NCBI GenBank assembly: GCA_037176705.1
Contig: CM073889.1
Coordinates: 58,211,596 to 58,275,595 of the forward strand
Length of the DNA: 64,000 nt
Reading direction: 5' to 3'
Source of the DNA: Molossus alvarezi
Lineage: Eukaryota > Chordata > Mammalia > Chiroptera > Molossidae
Shown here in pieces: positions 33,676 to 44,671 of the stretch (the first letter of the stretch is position 1; each line of letters starts with the position of its first letter). Under the pieces are notes generated by a model that saw only the letters and a list, made by a program, of their open reading frames with translations, did no database searches and had not been told where the DNA came from. Both the position numbers and the translations under genes were made by a program.

Positions 33676-34108
33676 GATATCTAGATCATCAAAACGTTTG
33701 AGCCTGATAAGTGTACTCCATTTAAAAGGATTGGATGACCTATGACTGTGAGTGATGCTGGTGTGAGGACTCGATGCAAACATAAAAGCATAATACTGAG
33801 ACTATTTTTAAATAAGCATAAGTTAAAACAAAATTGAAAAAGAAATTCCTTTTTAATAACCCTATATGATTTTCTTATTACAGTGTTAGTTATATGAGCT
33901 CGCTGACAGGGTCTTGAGAATCAGCAGGAGAAATATTTTCTCACACTATTATTGATCGGGCCTCTGTTGCTCATTCTGATTTACTCAGGAGTCCAGTATA
34001 TATCAGACACTGAGCTGGATGCTGAAGGGAATAAAGATAAATGAGACATGACTTTTTCTGCCATAAGGAGTTCATAACCTAGTGGGGCAGATTAAAAACT
34101 AGACAGAG
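33676..34108. other. Single-copy flank of the GLUL retrocopy
   Basis: It contains one stray unit of the 39-bp minisatellite (TATGACTGTGAGTGATGCTG at 33733, followed by GTGTGAGGACTCGATG). ATATCAGACACTGAGCTGGATGCTGAAGGG near 34000 has the look of an ancient MIR- or L2-type repeat. Otherwise nothing was recognised. Confidence 0.5.
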
Positions 34109-35514
34109 AGCTGAGAATGCAAACAGAGTGGAATGCCTGAGCAGCACCTGTGGCTCCTGGGCTCCTCTCCACCTTTGCTCTCACAGCCTGCCTGCCCTGC
34201 CGCCTGCTTGCCCCACAGAACATCTTCCATCATGGCCACCTCAGCAAGTTCCCACTTGAACAAACACATCAAGCAGGTGTACATGTCCCTGCCTCAGAGT
34301 GACAGAGCCCAGGCTATCTATATCTGGATTTATAAGGCTAGAAAATAACTGCACTGTAAGACCCAAACACTGGACAGTGAGCCCAAGGGTACAGAAGAGT
34401 TGCCCAAGTGGAATTTTGATGGCTCTAGTACTTTTCAGTCTAAAGGTTCAGCAGTAATTTGTATCTCATCCTTGCTGCCAAGTTTCAGAACCCTGTCCAC
34501 AAGGACCCCAAGAAGCTGGTATTCTGTGAAGTCTTCAAGTACAGCGAAAAGCCTGCAGAGACCAACTTACAGCATACCTGTAAACAAATAATGGACATGG
34601 TGAGAAATCAGCATCCTGGTTTGGAATGAATCAAAAATATACTTTGATGGGCACCCTTTTGGATAACCTTCCAGTGGCTTCTCTAGGGCCTAAAGTTCAT
34701 ACTACTGTGTCATGAGAGTGCACAAAGCCTATAGCAAAGGTATTATGGAGCTCACTACCAGGACTGCTTGTATGCCACAGTCAAAATCGGAGAGACAAAT
34801 GCCGAGGTGATGCCTGCCCAGAGGGATTTCCAGATAGCACCTTTGAAGGAATAAACGTGGAAGATCATCTCAGGGTGGCCCATTTCATCTTATATCAAGT
34901 GTGTAAAGACTTTGGAGTGATAGCAACCTTTGATCCTAAGCCCATTCCTGGGAACTGAAATGGTGCAGGCTGCCATACCAACTTCAGCACCATGGCCACA
35001 TAAGAGGAGAATGGTCTGAACTACACTGAGGAGTCCATCGAGAGACTGAGCAAGCAGCACCAGTACCACATCCAAGCATACAATTCCAAAGTGGGTTCTG
35101 GAGAATGCCGAGTATCTAACTAGATCCCATGAAACCTCCAATATCAACTTTTCTGCTGGCATGGCCAACCACACCACTAGCATCCACATTCCCTGGACTG
35201 TCGACCAGGAGAAGAAGGGTTACTTTGAAGACTGTCACCCCTCTGCCAGCTGTGATCCCTTTGCAGTGACAGAAGCCCACTCGATGACACTGGCGATGAG
35301 CCCTTCCAGTACAAGAACTAAATAGACTACACTTGCAGCCAACAGCCCCCTTCTAATTCTTCATCCTGCTATCACTTTCAACCCCTCTCAATTGTCATAA
35401 TAGCTGTAACTCAAAGGGTGGAATGTCAAGGTCCTTTTTTTATTCTTCATGCCCATTTAATATGTTTCTAGCTTTCTTTGGCCAGGATAGAAGAGTCACT
35501 TTCTTAATTTCTTC

Positions 35515-35648
35515 ACACACATACACACACACACACACACATACACACACACACACACACGCATGCGCTTTTTTTCCCCATCACTAAAGCTTTCTAATGC
35601 ATTAGTGTATGTGTGTATGTATGTGTGTGTCTGTGGGGGGGGGGGTGG
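35515..35648. repeat. (AC)n and (GT)n microsatellites in the GLUL 3' UTR copy
   Basis: ACACAC runs at about 35515-35560 are followed, 50 bp on, by GTGTGTATGTATGTGTGTG and a G run at 35635-35645. The complementary runs could pair in RNA. Confidence 0.85.
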
Positions 35649-36088
35649 ATACACAGCACTGCTTCCATTTAAGCAGGTGTGTTCATTTAATAGATGTAGC
35701 TAACTGAACAGTGAACATTTGTGAAGGGATAAAAAGGACTTTGTCTTTGAGGTACTGGAAAAAGATGGGAGAAGTGGGAAGCTTACTTTGAGGTTAGATT
35801 TCCCCTCTTGATAGGAAATTCCAGTTCTTAAAAGGCTATAAGCTAGTTTTCTAATAAAAGTGAGAATTAGGAGCAAGGAAAGAATGGGAATCAGGCAAGA
35901 AAACCCCATATTACCCTAGTGTGGTACTTCCCTTGCCTGGGGCTAAATGTCCTCACTTGAAGATGAGCTCAGCATAAAGGGATGGGATGGACAGCCCTAC
36001 CTTAGAAGAAAATGTTCTCATTTCTTAGTCTTCTATTTATAACACAAAGCAACACAGTTTTTTTATATTTAAATGCAAAAATAAAAAT

Positions 36089-36125
36089 TATATATATATA
36101 TATATATACACACACATATATATGG
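36089..36125. repeat. (AT)n microsatellite
   Basis: ATATATAT repeats with an embedded ACACACA segment, in the retrocopied GLUL 3' UTR. Confidence 0.9.
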
Positions 36126-36879
36126 ATGTGCAGATATGTGTGCTTTCTCTAAAAGAGAAAAAACATTCTAGTCACTAAGAGCTACATTTGAGGTTAGTAG
36201 TCTGGTTAGAAGTAAGAATCTCCTTTTGAGTTGGGGTGAGGGTAGAGGTGCTTTAGAAGTTGGCTGTTTGGGGCTGTGATTCCCTCACTGCCACTTAAGA
36301 GTTTTGCCGTGCCCTAGACACTAGTTGGAAGCACCTTATAGCAGCATTCACTAAGCCATGTGGCTTTGGTTTAAAGACACACATGTACATATACACAGGG
36401 GTTTAGAAATATCGTTGGCTGGTCAACTTGAACATGTTACTGACAAGGGAGTATTGGGGTTATTTTCTAGTGGGAATAGCATGTCACTAAAGCAGGCCTT
36501 TTGATATATTATACATTTTTTAAAAGCAAAAGAGAAGTTTAAATTTTAATCACATAGTAAGAATATGAAGCCTTTGTTTTACAAAATTGTCTATTTGTTT
36601 AAACTGTCTCCTTCCCATCTCTGATCTTTGAGGAAATGAGAACAGGACTGGAGTCAAAACACCTGTAATTTTGTATCCTGGTTTCTGTTCTGAGTGTGAA
36701 CTATTCCTTTCTTTTGTTAAGATTTCCAAGGAGTTATTTATTTATTTTTTGTAATACAAAACAAGCCCCACCTTCATCCCTAATAAAAAGAAAGAAAAAT
36801 ACACAGTAGAAATGCTTCACACCCACATTTATCTACTATGAAATCAATTATATATGCCCAGCAAAAAAAAAAATGACAT

Positions 36880-37077
36880 ATCTTTATTTTCAATAAGATG
36901 TTAAGACAATTCAATGGAGAAAGAAGTCTTTTCACAAATGATACTGGGACAAATGGATGTCCAGACTTTTGTCTGGGACGAGTACAGTTAGGTCCTTTCC
37001 TTACACCATACATGAAAATGAACTCCAAGTAGATCAGAGAACTAAGTGTAAGAGCTAAAACTAGAAAATCCTGAGGA
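36880..37077 (+). mobile_element. Ancient L1 ORF2 fragment
   Basis: TTCAATGGAGAAAGAAGTCTTTTCACAAATGATACTGGGACAAATGG and CACCATACATGAAAATGAACTCCAAGTAGATCA are old L1 ORF2 C-terminal sequence. It stops where the L1 5' UTR at 37078 begins, so it is that insertion's target. The preceding 36795-36880 is unassigned. Confidence 0.75.
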
Positions 37078-37576
37078 ATTCCAAAATGACGGCAGAGTGG
37101 ATGGAAGCTACACAGAGCATCTCCCAGGACCAAACTGGAATTACAACTAAAATAAAGACAAACTGTCAGGAAAAAGCAACGGAAAAGCAGCTTGCAAGGA
37201 CCATATAACAAGGGACACTGAACTGATCCTGGTAGGATTGCAGAGGCGCAATAGTGGGGCTGGGAGTCCACAGACAGCAGCGATCTTAACTGTGAGCAGT
37301 GCCCTCAAAATTACACTCCCAAGCAGCTCCACAGTGAAGAGCCGGGACAGAGCACTAACACAGCCACAGCCACTCACCTTCAGCTCCAGCACAGGGAGGG
37401 CAGAGTGGAATGAAACTGTGTGGGGACACTCGGGATGTGGAGGGCACTCAGAACTTATGCTGAGTTGCAGGCAAGCAGGACAGTGGCCATATTACTCCTT
37501 CCCAGGGCTCTGGGGAGAGGCAGGTCTATCCCTCAGAGATTCAACCCACCCAGTGGCCATTGAAATGCAAATTGAG

Positions 37577-37855
37577 CCCTGGCCAGTTTGGCTCAGAAGC
37601 AGTTAGAGTGTCAGCCTGTGGTCCAAAGAGACCTAGGTTCAATTCCCGCTAAGGGCACGTACCTCAGTTGCAGTTTGTCCTTGGCCCTGCTTAGGTCGTA
37701 CGTGTGGCAGCCACTCGATGTGTCCCTTTCACATCGATGTTTCTCTCTCTCTCTCTTTCTCCCACTCTATCTGAACAAATAATGAAAAAATGTCCTTGGG
37801 TGAGAATTAAAAATAAATAAATAAAAATAAAATGTATTTCTCAAAAAAAATTTAT
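37577..37855 (+). mobile_element. VES SINE, young type with long A-rich tail
   Basis: The head CCCTGGCCAGTTTGGCTCAG is followed by the body, a hairpin variant TCCTTGGGTGAGAA (37793-37806, two changes) and an extended AAAT-type tail. AAATGCAAATTGAG at 37563-37576 and 37856-37869 is a perfect target duplication, inside the L1 5' UTR. Confidence 0.92.
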
Positions 37856-38182
37856 AAATGCAAATTGAGGCCCATAAATAACCGACATCTACCCCACCCT
37901 CGGGAAATCCCCTTACGCTGAACACCTAAGGGAGTTTTTCATTTAATTGAGAACCAAAGGTTCTTCAAGTAACCTCTACTAATAGCCTCCAGGCTAAAAT
38001 GCTAGAGGATAACTGAACCATTCCTGAGCTTGCAAATCTACCCAGGAAAGTAAGTTTTCACAGTGGTGTTTAACATGGGTCCTCCCTTGCTCATCCAAAC
38101 CCACTACAGGGAGCCACAAACAGCAGAACACCAACACCCACAGGAAAAATTTGGCAGGCTCCAAAACCAACTGATAGCCAAA

Positions 38183-38872
38183 ACGGTGAAACAAAGAAAC
38201 AAATACCAAATGAAAGAACAAGAGACCTCTACTGAAGATGATATCAATGAAATGCAGTTAGAAAAGATAATAGAGCTAGAATTCAAAGCCATGATCTTGA
38301 AAAAGCTCTACAGCATGTGTAAGGACATCAGCACCATGAGTAAAGACACAGAAATCTTCAAAATCAACCAATTGGAAATTAAAAACCACCAAGAAAAAAT
38401 GAAAAATGACATAGCAGAAATAAAGAACACATTGGAAGGACTAAACAGCAGAGCAGAGGACCGGATCAGTGAATTAGAAGACAGGGTTGAAAAAAATCAA
38501 CCAATCAGAAAACCAAAAGGAAAAGACAATTATAAAACATGAAGACAGCTTAAGAGAGCTGTGGGACAAGTAGAAATGTAACAATATTTGCATCATAGGA
38601 GTCCCCGAAGAAGAAAAAATGAGCAAGGATTAGAATATTTGAAGAAACAGTGACTTTCCTAACAGAAAACTTTCCTAACTTGGTGAAGGAAGAAGGGATT
38701 CAAGTTCAAGAAGCACAGAGAACCCCAAGTAAGAAGAACCTAAACAGGCCCACACCAAGACATATAGTAATTAAAATGCCAAAAAATTAAAGACAAAGGG
38801 AGAATCCTAAAGGCAGCAAGAGATAAGGAACCCCAATAAGCTGACTTCTCAACAGAATCACTACAAGCCAAA
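38183..38872 (+). pseudogene. L1 ORF1 remnant, start codon lost
   Basis: The usual ATG reads ACG at 38183-38185, followed by the standard VKQRNKYQMKEQETS. The coiled coil is open to 38542 (EDRISELEDRVEKNQP). The RNA-binding part follows with frameshifts (NFPNLVKEEGIQ). The C-terminal domain and the ORF2 start are removed by the deletion at about 38873. Confidence 0.82.
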
Positions 38873-38873
38873 A

Positions 38874-40378
38874 GGGAAGATATAACCTTGGCAAACATAT
38901 TTGTACCCAATACAAGAGCACCAAAATATATTTAAAATCTTCTGGAGGACTTCAAAGAAGAAATTGACAGCAATACAATCATAGCAGGGAAATTCAACAC
39001 CCTGCTTATATCACTGGATAGATCCTCTAGACAAAAAATTAGCAAGGACATAGAGACTCTAAACAAAGCACTAGACCAAATGGATTTCATAGATATCTAC
39101 AGAGAATTACACCCCACAACTACAGAATTCACATTCTTCTCAAGTGCACATGGGACATTCGCAAAGATAGACCACATGTTAGGACACAAACTAAGTCTCT
39201 ACAAGTTCAAGAAGACTGAAATCATATCATCTTCTCAGATCACAATGGCATGAGACTAGAAATCAACTGCAACAAGAACATGCAAACACATTTGAACACA
39301 TGGAGACTAAACAGCATGTTATTGAACAATGAATGGGTTACCAAGGAGATCAAGAAAGAAATTTAAAACTTTCTGGAAACCAATGAAAATGAACACACAA
39401 CAACACATAATCTATGGGATGCAGTGAAAGCAGTTCTGAGAGGGAAATTCATAGCATTACAGGCCAGCCTCAAAAAAAAAAAAATTATAATAGACTATCT
39501 AACCTCACAACATAAAGAACTGAAAAACAAACAAAAAGAAAACCCCAGAGCAAGTAGAAGGAAGGAAATAGTAAAGATCAGAACAGAAATAAATGACATA
39601 AAGACAAAAAAAAAAAATTCAAACTATCAAGGAAATAAAGAGCTAGTTTTTGGAAAAGATAAAAAGATTGATGAACCCTTAGCTAGACTCACCAAGAAAC
39701 CAAGAGAGAGAACCCAAATACACAAAATCAGAAATGAAAGAGAAGTAACAACTAACACCACAGAAATACAAGGATCGTTAACAAATACTTTGAACAATTA
39801 CATGACAACAAATTTGACAATCTAAGCGAAATGGACAAATTTCTAAAAACACATAGTCTCCCAAAACTGGACCAGGAAGAGATAGAAAAGTTAAACAGAC
39901 CAATAAGAAATTGAAGATGTAATCAATACTCTCCCAGCAGGGAAAAGCCCAGGCCCAAATGGCTTCACAGGAGAGTTTTAACGAACATTCAAAGAAGAAC
40001 TAATACACATTCTCCTCAAACTATTTCAAAAAATTCAAGAAGGAAGATTTTCAAACTCTTTTTCAAGGCCAACATAATTCTAATTCCAAAACCAGAAAAA
40101 GACACTACAAAGAAATAAAACTACAGGCTGATATCCCTGATGAACACAGATGCCAAAATCCTGAACAAAATACTAGCAAATCAGATCCAGTAATACATCA
40201 AAAAAACTATTCACCATGACGAAGAGGGATTCATCCCAGGGATGCAAGGCTAGTAAAATATTCAAAAATCAATAAATGTGATACACCACGTAAACAAAAT
40301 GAAGAATAAAAAAAAAAAAAAAAAAACATGATCATATCAATAGATGCTGAAAAAGCATTTGACAAAATCCAGCACCAT
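38874..40378 (+). pseudogene. L1 ORF2 remnant, N-terminus and C-terminal half missing
   Basis: It begins mid endonuclease (TATAACCTTGGCAAACATAT near 38881) and runs to the early RT phrase [10 protein letters not shown] near 40365, where the SINE at 40379 cuts it. The longest open piece is 39424-39825. The RT active site is gone with the missing 1.8 kb. The terminal part of ORF2 resumes after the SINE (40635 to about 40800, SFETTWRDLESIILSKTSQ). Confidence 0.82.
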
Positions 40379-40634
40379 GCCCTGACCGGTTTGGCTCAGC
40401 AGTTAGAGTGTTGGCCCGCAGTCCAGAGAGACCTGGGTTCGGTTACTGCTAGAGGTGCGTACCTCGACAGCAGTTTGTCCCCAGCCCTAAATGGACATGC
40501 GGGTGGCGGCCACTCGATGTGTCCCTTTTATATCAATGTTTATCTCTCTCTCTCTCTCTTCCTCTCTCTCCCTCCCACTCTATCTGAACAAAAAATGAAA
40601 AGATGTCCTCGGGTGTGGATAAAAAAAAAAAAAA
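40379..40634 (+). mobile_element. VES SINE, young type, without target duplication
   Basis: A full VES copy with hairpin TCCTCGGGTGTGGA (40606-40619, one change) and an A tail ending at 40634. The left flank (ACAAAATCCAGCACCAT, RT region) and right flank (AGTTGTGGTACATG, ORF2 end) are not duplicates and come from L1 positions about 1.8 kb apart. This fits deletion at the insertion, or a later deletion to the SINE edge. Confidence 0.9.
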
Positions 40635-41055
40635 GTTGTGGTACATGTACACAATGGAGCACTATGCAACTATAAGAAAGAAAGATCTCTTATCCTTTGA
40701 GACAACATGGAGGGACCTGGAAAGTATTATCCTCAGCAAAACAAGCCAAGCAAAGAAAGACAAATATGACATGATCTCTCTTATTTGTGGAATGTAATAA
40801 ACATAACAAGCTGAGGAATAGGGTAGACCCAGAAACTTGGCAGTAGGGTACAGACTGACAACCGTCAGAAGAGAGGATGGTGGGGGGAGGGAAGAGATAA
40901 ACCACAGAATTTATATGCATGTAAGCATAACCAATGAACACGGACAACAAACCTGGGAATGGGATGGGGCAATGGGGAGGAGTGTGTCAATGGAGAAAAA
41001 AGAGGAAACATCTGTAACAAAAATAAATTAATAATAAAAAAACAACAACAAAAAA

Positions 41056-43445
41056 GTATTCCCCATGACCAAGTGGTATTCATCCCCGGGATGCAAGTCT
41101 GGTATAATATTCACAAATCAATAAATGTGATACACCACATAAACAAAGTGAAAGATAAAAATCATATGATCATATCAATAGATGCTGAAAAAGCATTCGA
41201 CAAAATCCAGCATCCATTTCTCATAAAAATGTTTAGCAATGTGGAAATAGAGGGATCATATCTCAACATAATAAAGGCCATGTATGATAGACCTGCCAAC
41301 ATCATACTCAATGGGCAGAAACTAAAAGCATTTCCCTTAAGAACAGGAACAAGGCAAGGATGCCCACTTTCGTCACTCTTATTTAACATAGTACTGGAAG
41401 TCTTAGCCACAGCAATCAGACAGGAAGAAAAAATGAAAGGGATCCAAATTGGAAAGGAGGAAGTAAAACTGTCATTGTTCACAGATGACATGATACTATA
41501 CGTAGAAAACCCCAAAGACTCCATCAAAAATTTACTAGACTTAATCAATGAATTTGGCAAAGTAGCAGGATACAAAATTAATGTCAAGAAATCGACGACA
41601 TTCTTATACACCAATGATGAACTCACAGAAAGAGAAACTAAAAAAACAATCCAATTTACCATTGCAGCAAAAGGATTAAGGTACCTAGGAATAAACTTAA
41701 CCAAAGAAATAAAGGACATATTCACAGAAAACTATAGGTCATTAAAAGAAGAAATAGAGGAAGGAATAAAAAAGTGGAAGCACATACCCTGTTCATGGAT
41801 TGGAAGAATTAAAATCATTAAAATGTCCATACTACCCAAAGCAATCTATAGATTCAATGCAATCCCCATCAAAATACCAAAGACATACTTCACAGAACTA
41901 GAACAAATACTTCAAAAGTTCATATGGAACCAAAAGGACCGTGAATAGCCACAGCAATTTTGAAAAGGAAGAACAAAGTAGGAGGGATCACATTACTAGA
42001 TTTCAGGTTATACTACAAAGCCACTGTAATAAAAACTGCCTGGTACTAGAACAAGAACTGGTATATAGACGAGTGAAATAGAACAGAGAACCCAGAAATG
42101 GACTCAAGGCAATATGCTCAATTAATATTTGACACAGGTGCAAGGGCATACAGTGGAGTAAAGACAGCTTCTTTAATAAATGGTGTTGGGAAAATCGGAC
42201 AGCTACATGCAAAAAAAAAAATGAAACTAGACCATCAACTTACACCTTACACAAGAATAAACTCAAAATGGATAAAAGACTTAAATGTGACTCATGAATC
42301 CATAAAAATCCTAGAAGAAACCATAGACAACAAAATTTCAGACATCATACGCAGCAGAATTTTCACTGACACATCACCTAAGGCAATAGAAACAAAGGAG
42401 AAAATGAGCTCATAGGACTACATCAGACTAAAAAGCTTCTGCACAGCAAAAGATACAACCATCAAAATGGAACGGCAACCCAATGTATGGAAGAACATCA
42501 TTACCAATGATACATCAGATAAGGGGTTAATTTCCAATATATAGAGAGTGCTCATACAACTCCACAAAAGGAAGACAAAGAACTCAATTAAAAAATGGGC
42601 AGAAAACTAAATAAATAGACACCTCTCCAAACAGGACATACAAATGGCTAAGAGACATATGAAGAAATGCTCAACATCACTTATCATCAGTGAGATGCAA
42701 ATTAAAACAACAATAAGCTATCACCTCACACCTGTCAGAATGGCCGCCATCAACAAATCATCAAACAACAATTGTTGGTGAGGGTATGGAGAAAAGGGGA
42801 CTCTGGTATACTGCTGGTGGGAATGCAGACTGGTGCAGCCACTGTGGAAAACACTGTGGTGTTACCTCAAAAAATTAAAAATTGAACTTCCATTTGACCC
42901 AGTGATCCCACTTCTAGGAATATACCCTAAGGAGCCTGAAACACCAATCAGAAAGAATATATGTACTCCCATGTTTGTAGCAGCACTACTTACAATAGCT
43001 AACATCTGGAAACAGCCCAAGTGTCCATCAGTAGACAAATGGATAAAAAAAGGTGTGATACATATACACAATGGAGTACTGTGCAGCTGTAAGAAAGAAA
43101 GATTTCTTATCCTTTGAGACGACATGGAGAGACCTGGAAAGTGTCATCCTAAGCGAAACAAACCAAACAGAGAAAGTCAAGTATCATATGATCTCACTTA
43201 TTTGTGGAATATAATGAACATAACAGTCTGAGGAATGGTGTAGCCCCAGAGACGTGGAAGTGGGGTACAGACTGACTATCCCCAGAGGAGGGGGTGGGGG
43301 GAAAGATAAACCACAGAACTTATATGCATGTATGCATGAACAATGGACATGGACAACAAAGCTGGGGAGAGGGCAGGGAGGGAGGAGGAGGGGGAAATCA
43401 GTGGGGGAAAAAGGAGAAACATCTGTAACAAAAATAAATTAATTA
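41056..43445 (+). mobile_element. 5'-truncated LINE-1 (2.4 kb)
   Basis: It starts in the RT region (TATTCCCCATGACCAAGTGG) directly after the A-rich tail of the previous L1 and ends with ACAAAAATAAATTAATTA at 43445. RT is open over the frame ending at 41948. The active site reads [12 protein letters not shown], with T replacing the A of FADD. The ORF2 C-terminal end is broken (pieces at 42098-42415 and 42833-43117). Its first 165 bp repeat sequence already present at 40205-40376 in the previous L1, as expected for two overlapping copies. Confidence 0.82.
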
Positions 43446-43735
43446 GCCCTGGCCAGTTAGGGTCAGGGGTTAGAGCGTCGGCCTGCGGTACGGAGAGACC
43501 CAGGTTCGGTTCCCGCTAAGGGCACGTACTTCGGTTGCAGTTTCTCCCCGGCCGTGGATGGTCGTGCAGGTGGCAGCCACTCGATGTGTCCCTTCACATC
43601 GATGTTTCTCTGTCTCTCTCCCTTCCTCTCTCTCTCTCCCTTCCTCTCTCTCCCTCCCTTCCTCTCTCTCCCTCCCACTCTATCTGTACAAAAAAATGGA
43701 AAAATGTCCTCGGGTGAGGATAAAAAAAAAAAAAA
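43446..43735 (+). mobile_element. VES SINE, young type with expanded CT block
   Basis: A VES copy whose CT-rich block (43612-43680) is lengthened by repeated CCTTCCTCTCTCTCTC units. The terminal hairpin TCCTCGGGTGAGGA is exact (43707-43720). AAATTAATTA at 43436-43445 and 43736-43745 is the target duplication in the tail of the preceding L1. Confidence 0.92.
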
Positions 43736-43754
43736 AATTAATTAATTTAAATTT

Positions 43755-44613
43755 TAAAAAAAATGGGCAGAGGACCTAAATAGGCACCCCTCCAAACAGG
43801 ACATGCAGATGGCCAAGAGACATATGAAAAAATGGTCAATGTAACTAATCATCAGAGATGCAAATTTAAATGACTATCAGGTATCACCCCACACCTGCCA
43901 GAATGGCTGCCATCAACAAATCATAAAACAAGTGCTGGCGAGGGTGTGGAGAAAAGGGAACTCGAGTACACTACAGGTGTGAATGCAGACTGCTGCAGCC
44001 ACTATGGAAAACAATATGGTGTTTCCTCAAAAAATTAAAAGTTGAACTGCTATTTGACCCAGTAATCCCACTTGTAGAAATATATCCAAAGAAGCCTGAA
44101 ACACCATTCTGAAAAAATGTATGTGCCCCTATGTTTATAGCAGTACTATTTACAATTGCTAAGATCTGGAAACAGCCCAAGTGTCGATCAATAGATGAGT
44201 GGATAAAAAAGCTGTAGTACATATACACAGTGGAACATTATGCAGCTATAAGAAAGAAAGATCTCTTATCCTTTAAGATGACATGGAAAGACCTGGAGAG
44301 TATTATGGTAAGCAAAATAAGCCAATCAGAGAAAGACAAATACCACTTATTTGTGGAATATAATGAACAAAATAAGCTAATGAACAAAATAGACCCAGAG
44401 ACATAGATAGGAGTACGGTTCAGACTGACAAACCTCAGAGTAGTAGGATGGGGAGGAGGGATGAGATAAACCAAAGAATTTATATGCATATATGCATAAC
44501 CAATGGACATAGACAACAATGATGTGGGAAAAGGATCGGGAGGAAGATGTCTGGTGGGTGGTAGGGGGGGGAATCTGTAACAAAAATAAGTTAATTAGTA
44601 AAAAAAAAAAAAA
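43755..44613 (+). mobile_element. 5'-truncated LINE-1 (0.86 kb)
   Basis: It begins near AAAAATGGGCAGAGGACC in the ORF2 C-terminal region and continues through the ORF2 end and 3' UTR to an A14 run at 44600-44613. It lies directly after the tail of the preceding L1 and SINE, as the third member of a head-to-tail chain. ORF2 frames are broken. Confidence 0.82.
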
Positions 44614-44671
44614 CCTTTAGATACAAAAAAATAAGAATTAATATTAAGATGGTAACACTAACAGTACTGAA

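Larger units (their letters stand above)
34109..36794 (+). pseudogene. GLUL: Processed pseudogene of glutamine synthetase (GLUL)
   Basis: An intronless copy of the GLUL mRNA. Its parent makes glutamine from glutamate, ammonia and ATP. The ATG at 34232 opens [22 protein letters not shown], close to the GLUL N-terminus, and the frame stops at 34348. Later pieces are clear but broken by stops and indels: [12 protein letters not shown] near 34408, [16 protein letters not shown] near 34911-34959, CHTNFST near 34970, KKGYFED near 35213, and the C-terminal EPFQYKN followed by TAA (35319-35321). There is about 120 bp of 5' UTR and a 1.45-kb 3' UTR with AC, GT and AT repeats, ending in AATAAAAAGAAAGAAAAA. 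Possible target duplicates are AAAAACTAGACAGAG (34094-34108) and AAAAATACACAGTAG (36795-36809). It lost several internal stretches of the coding region and cannot make enzyme. Confidence 0.93.
37078..41055 (+). mobile_element. LINE-1 with short 5' UTR, internally deleted
   Basis: The true 5' end carries CCAAAATGACGGCAGAGTGG (37081-37100). Order: 5' UTR (37078-38182, with a SINE at 37577-37855), ORF1 (38183-38872), a 0.56-kb internal deletion, ORF2 endonuclease and early RT (38874-40378), a SINE (40379-40634) replacing about 1.8 kb of ORF2, then the last part of ORF2 and the 3' UTR with an A-rich tail (40635-41055). Another L1 follows immediately. Confidence 0.82.

Noticed and set aside
40959..41948. 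A 329-codon frame with a reverse transcriptase domain, a possible intact gene
   Set aside because: It is the RT part of a 5'-truncated L1. The first codons are the 3' UTR of the preceding L1, and the active site reads FTDD.
43612..43680. Pyrimidine tract as a regulatory or triplex-forming element
   Set aside because: It is the normal CT-rich block of a VES SINE, only lengthened.
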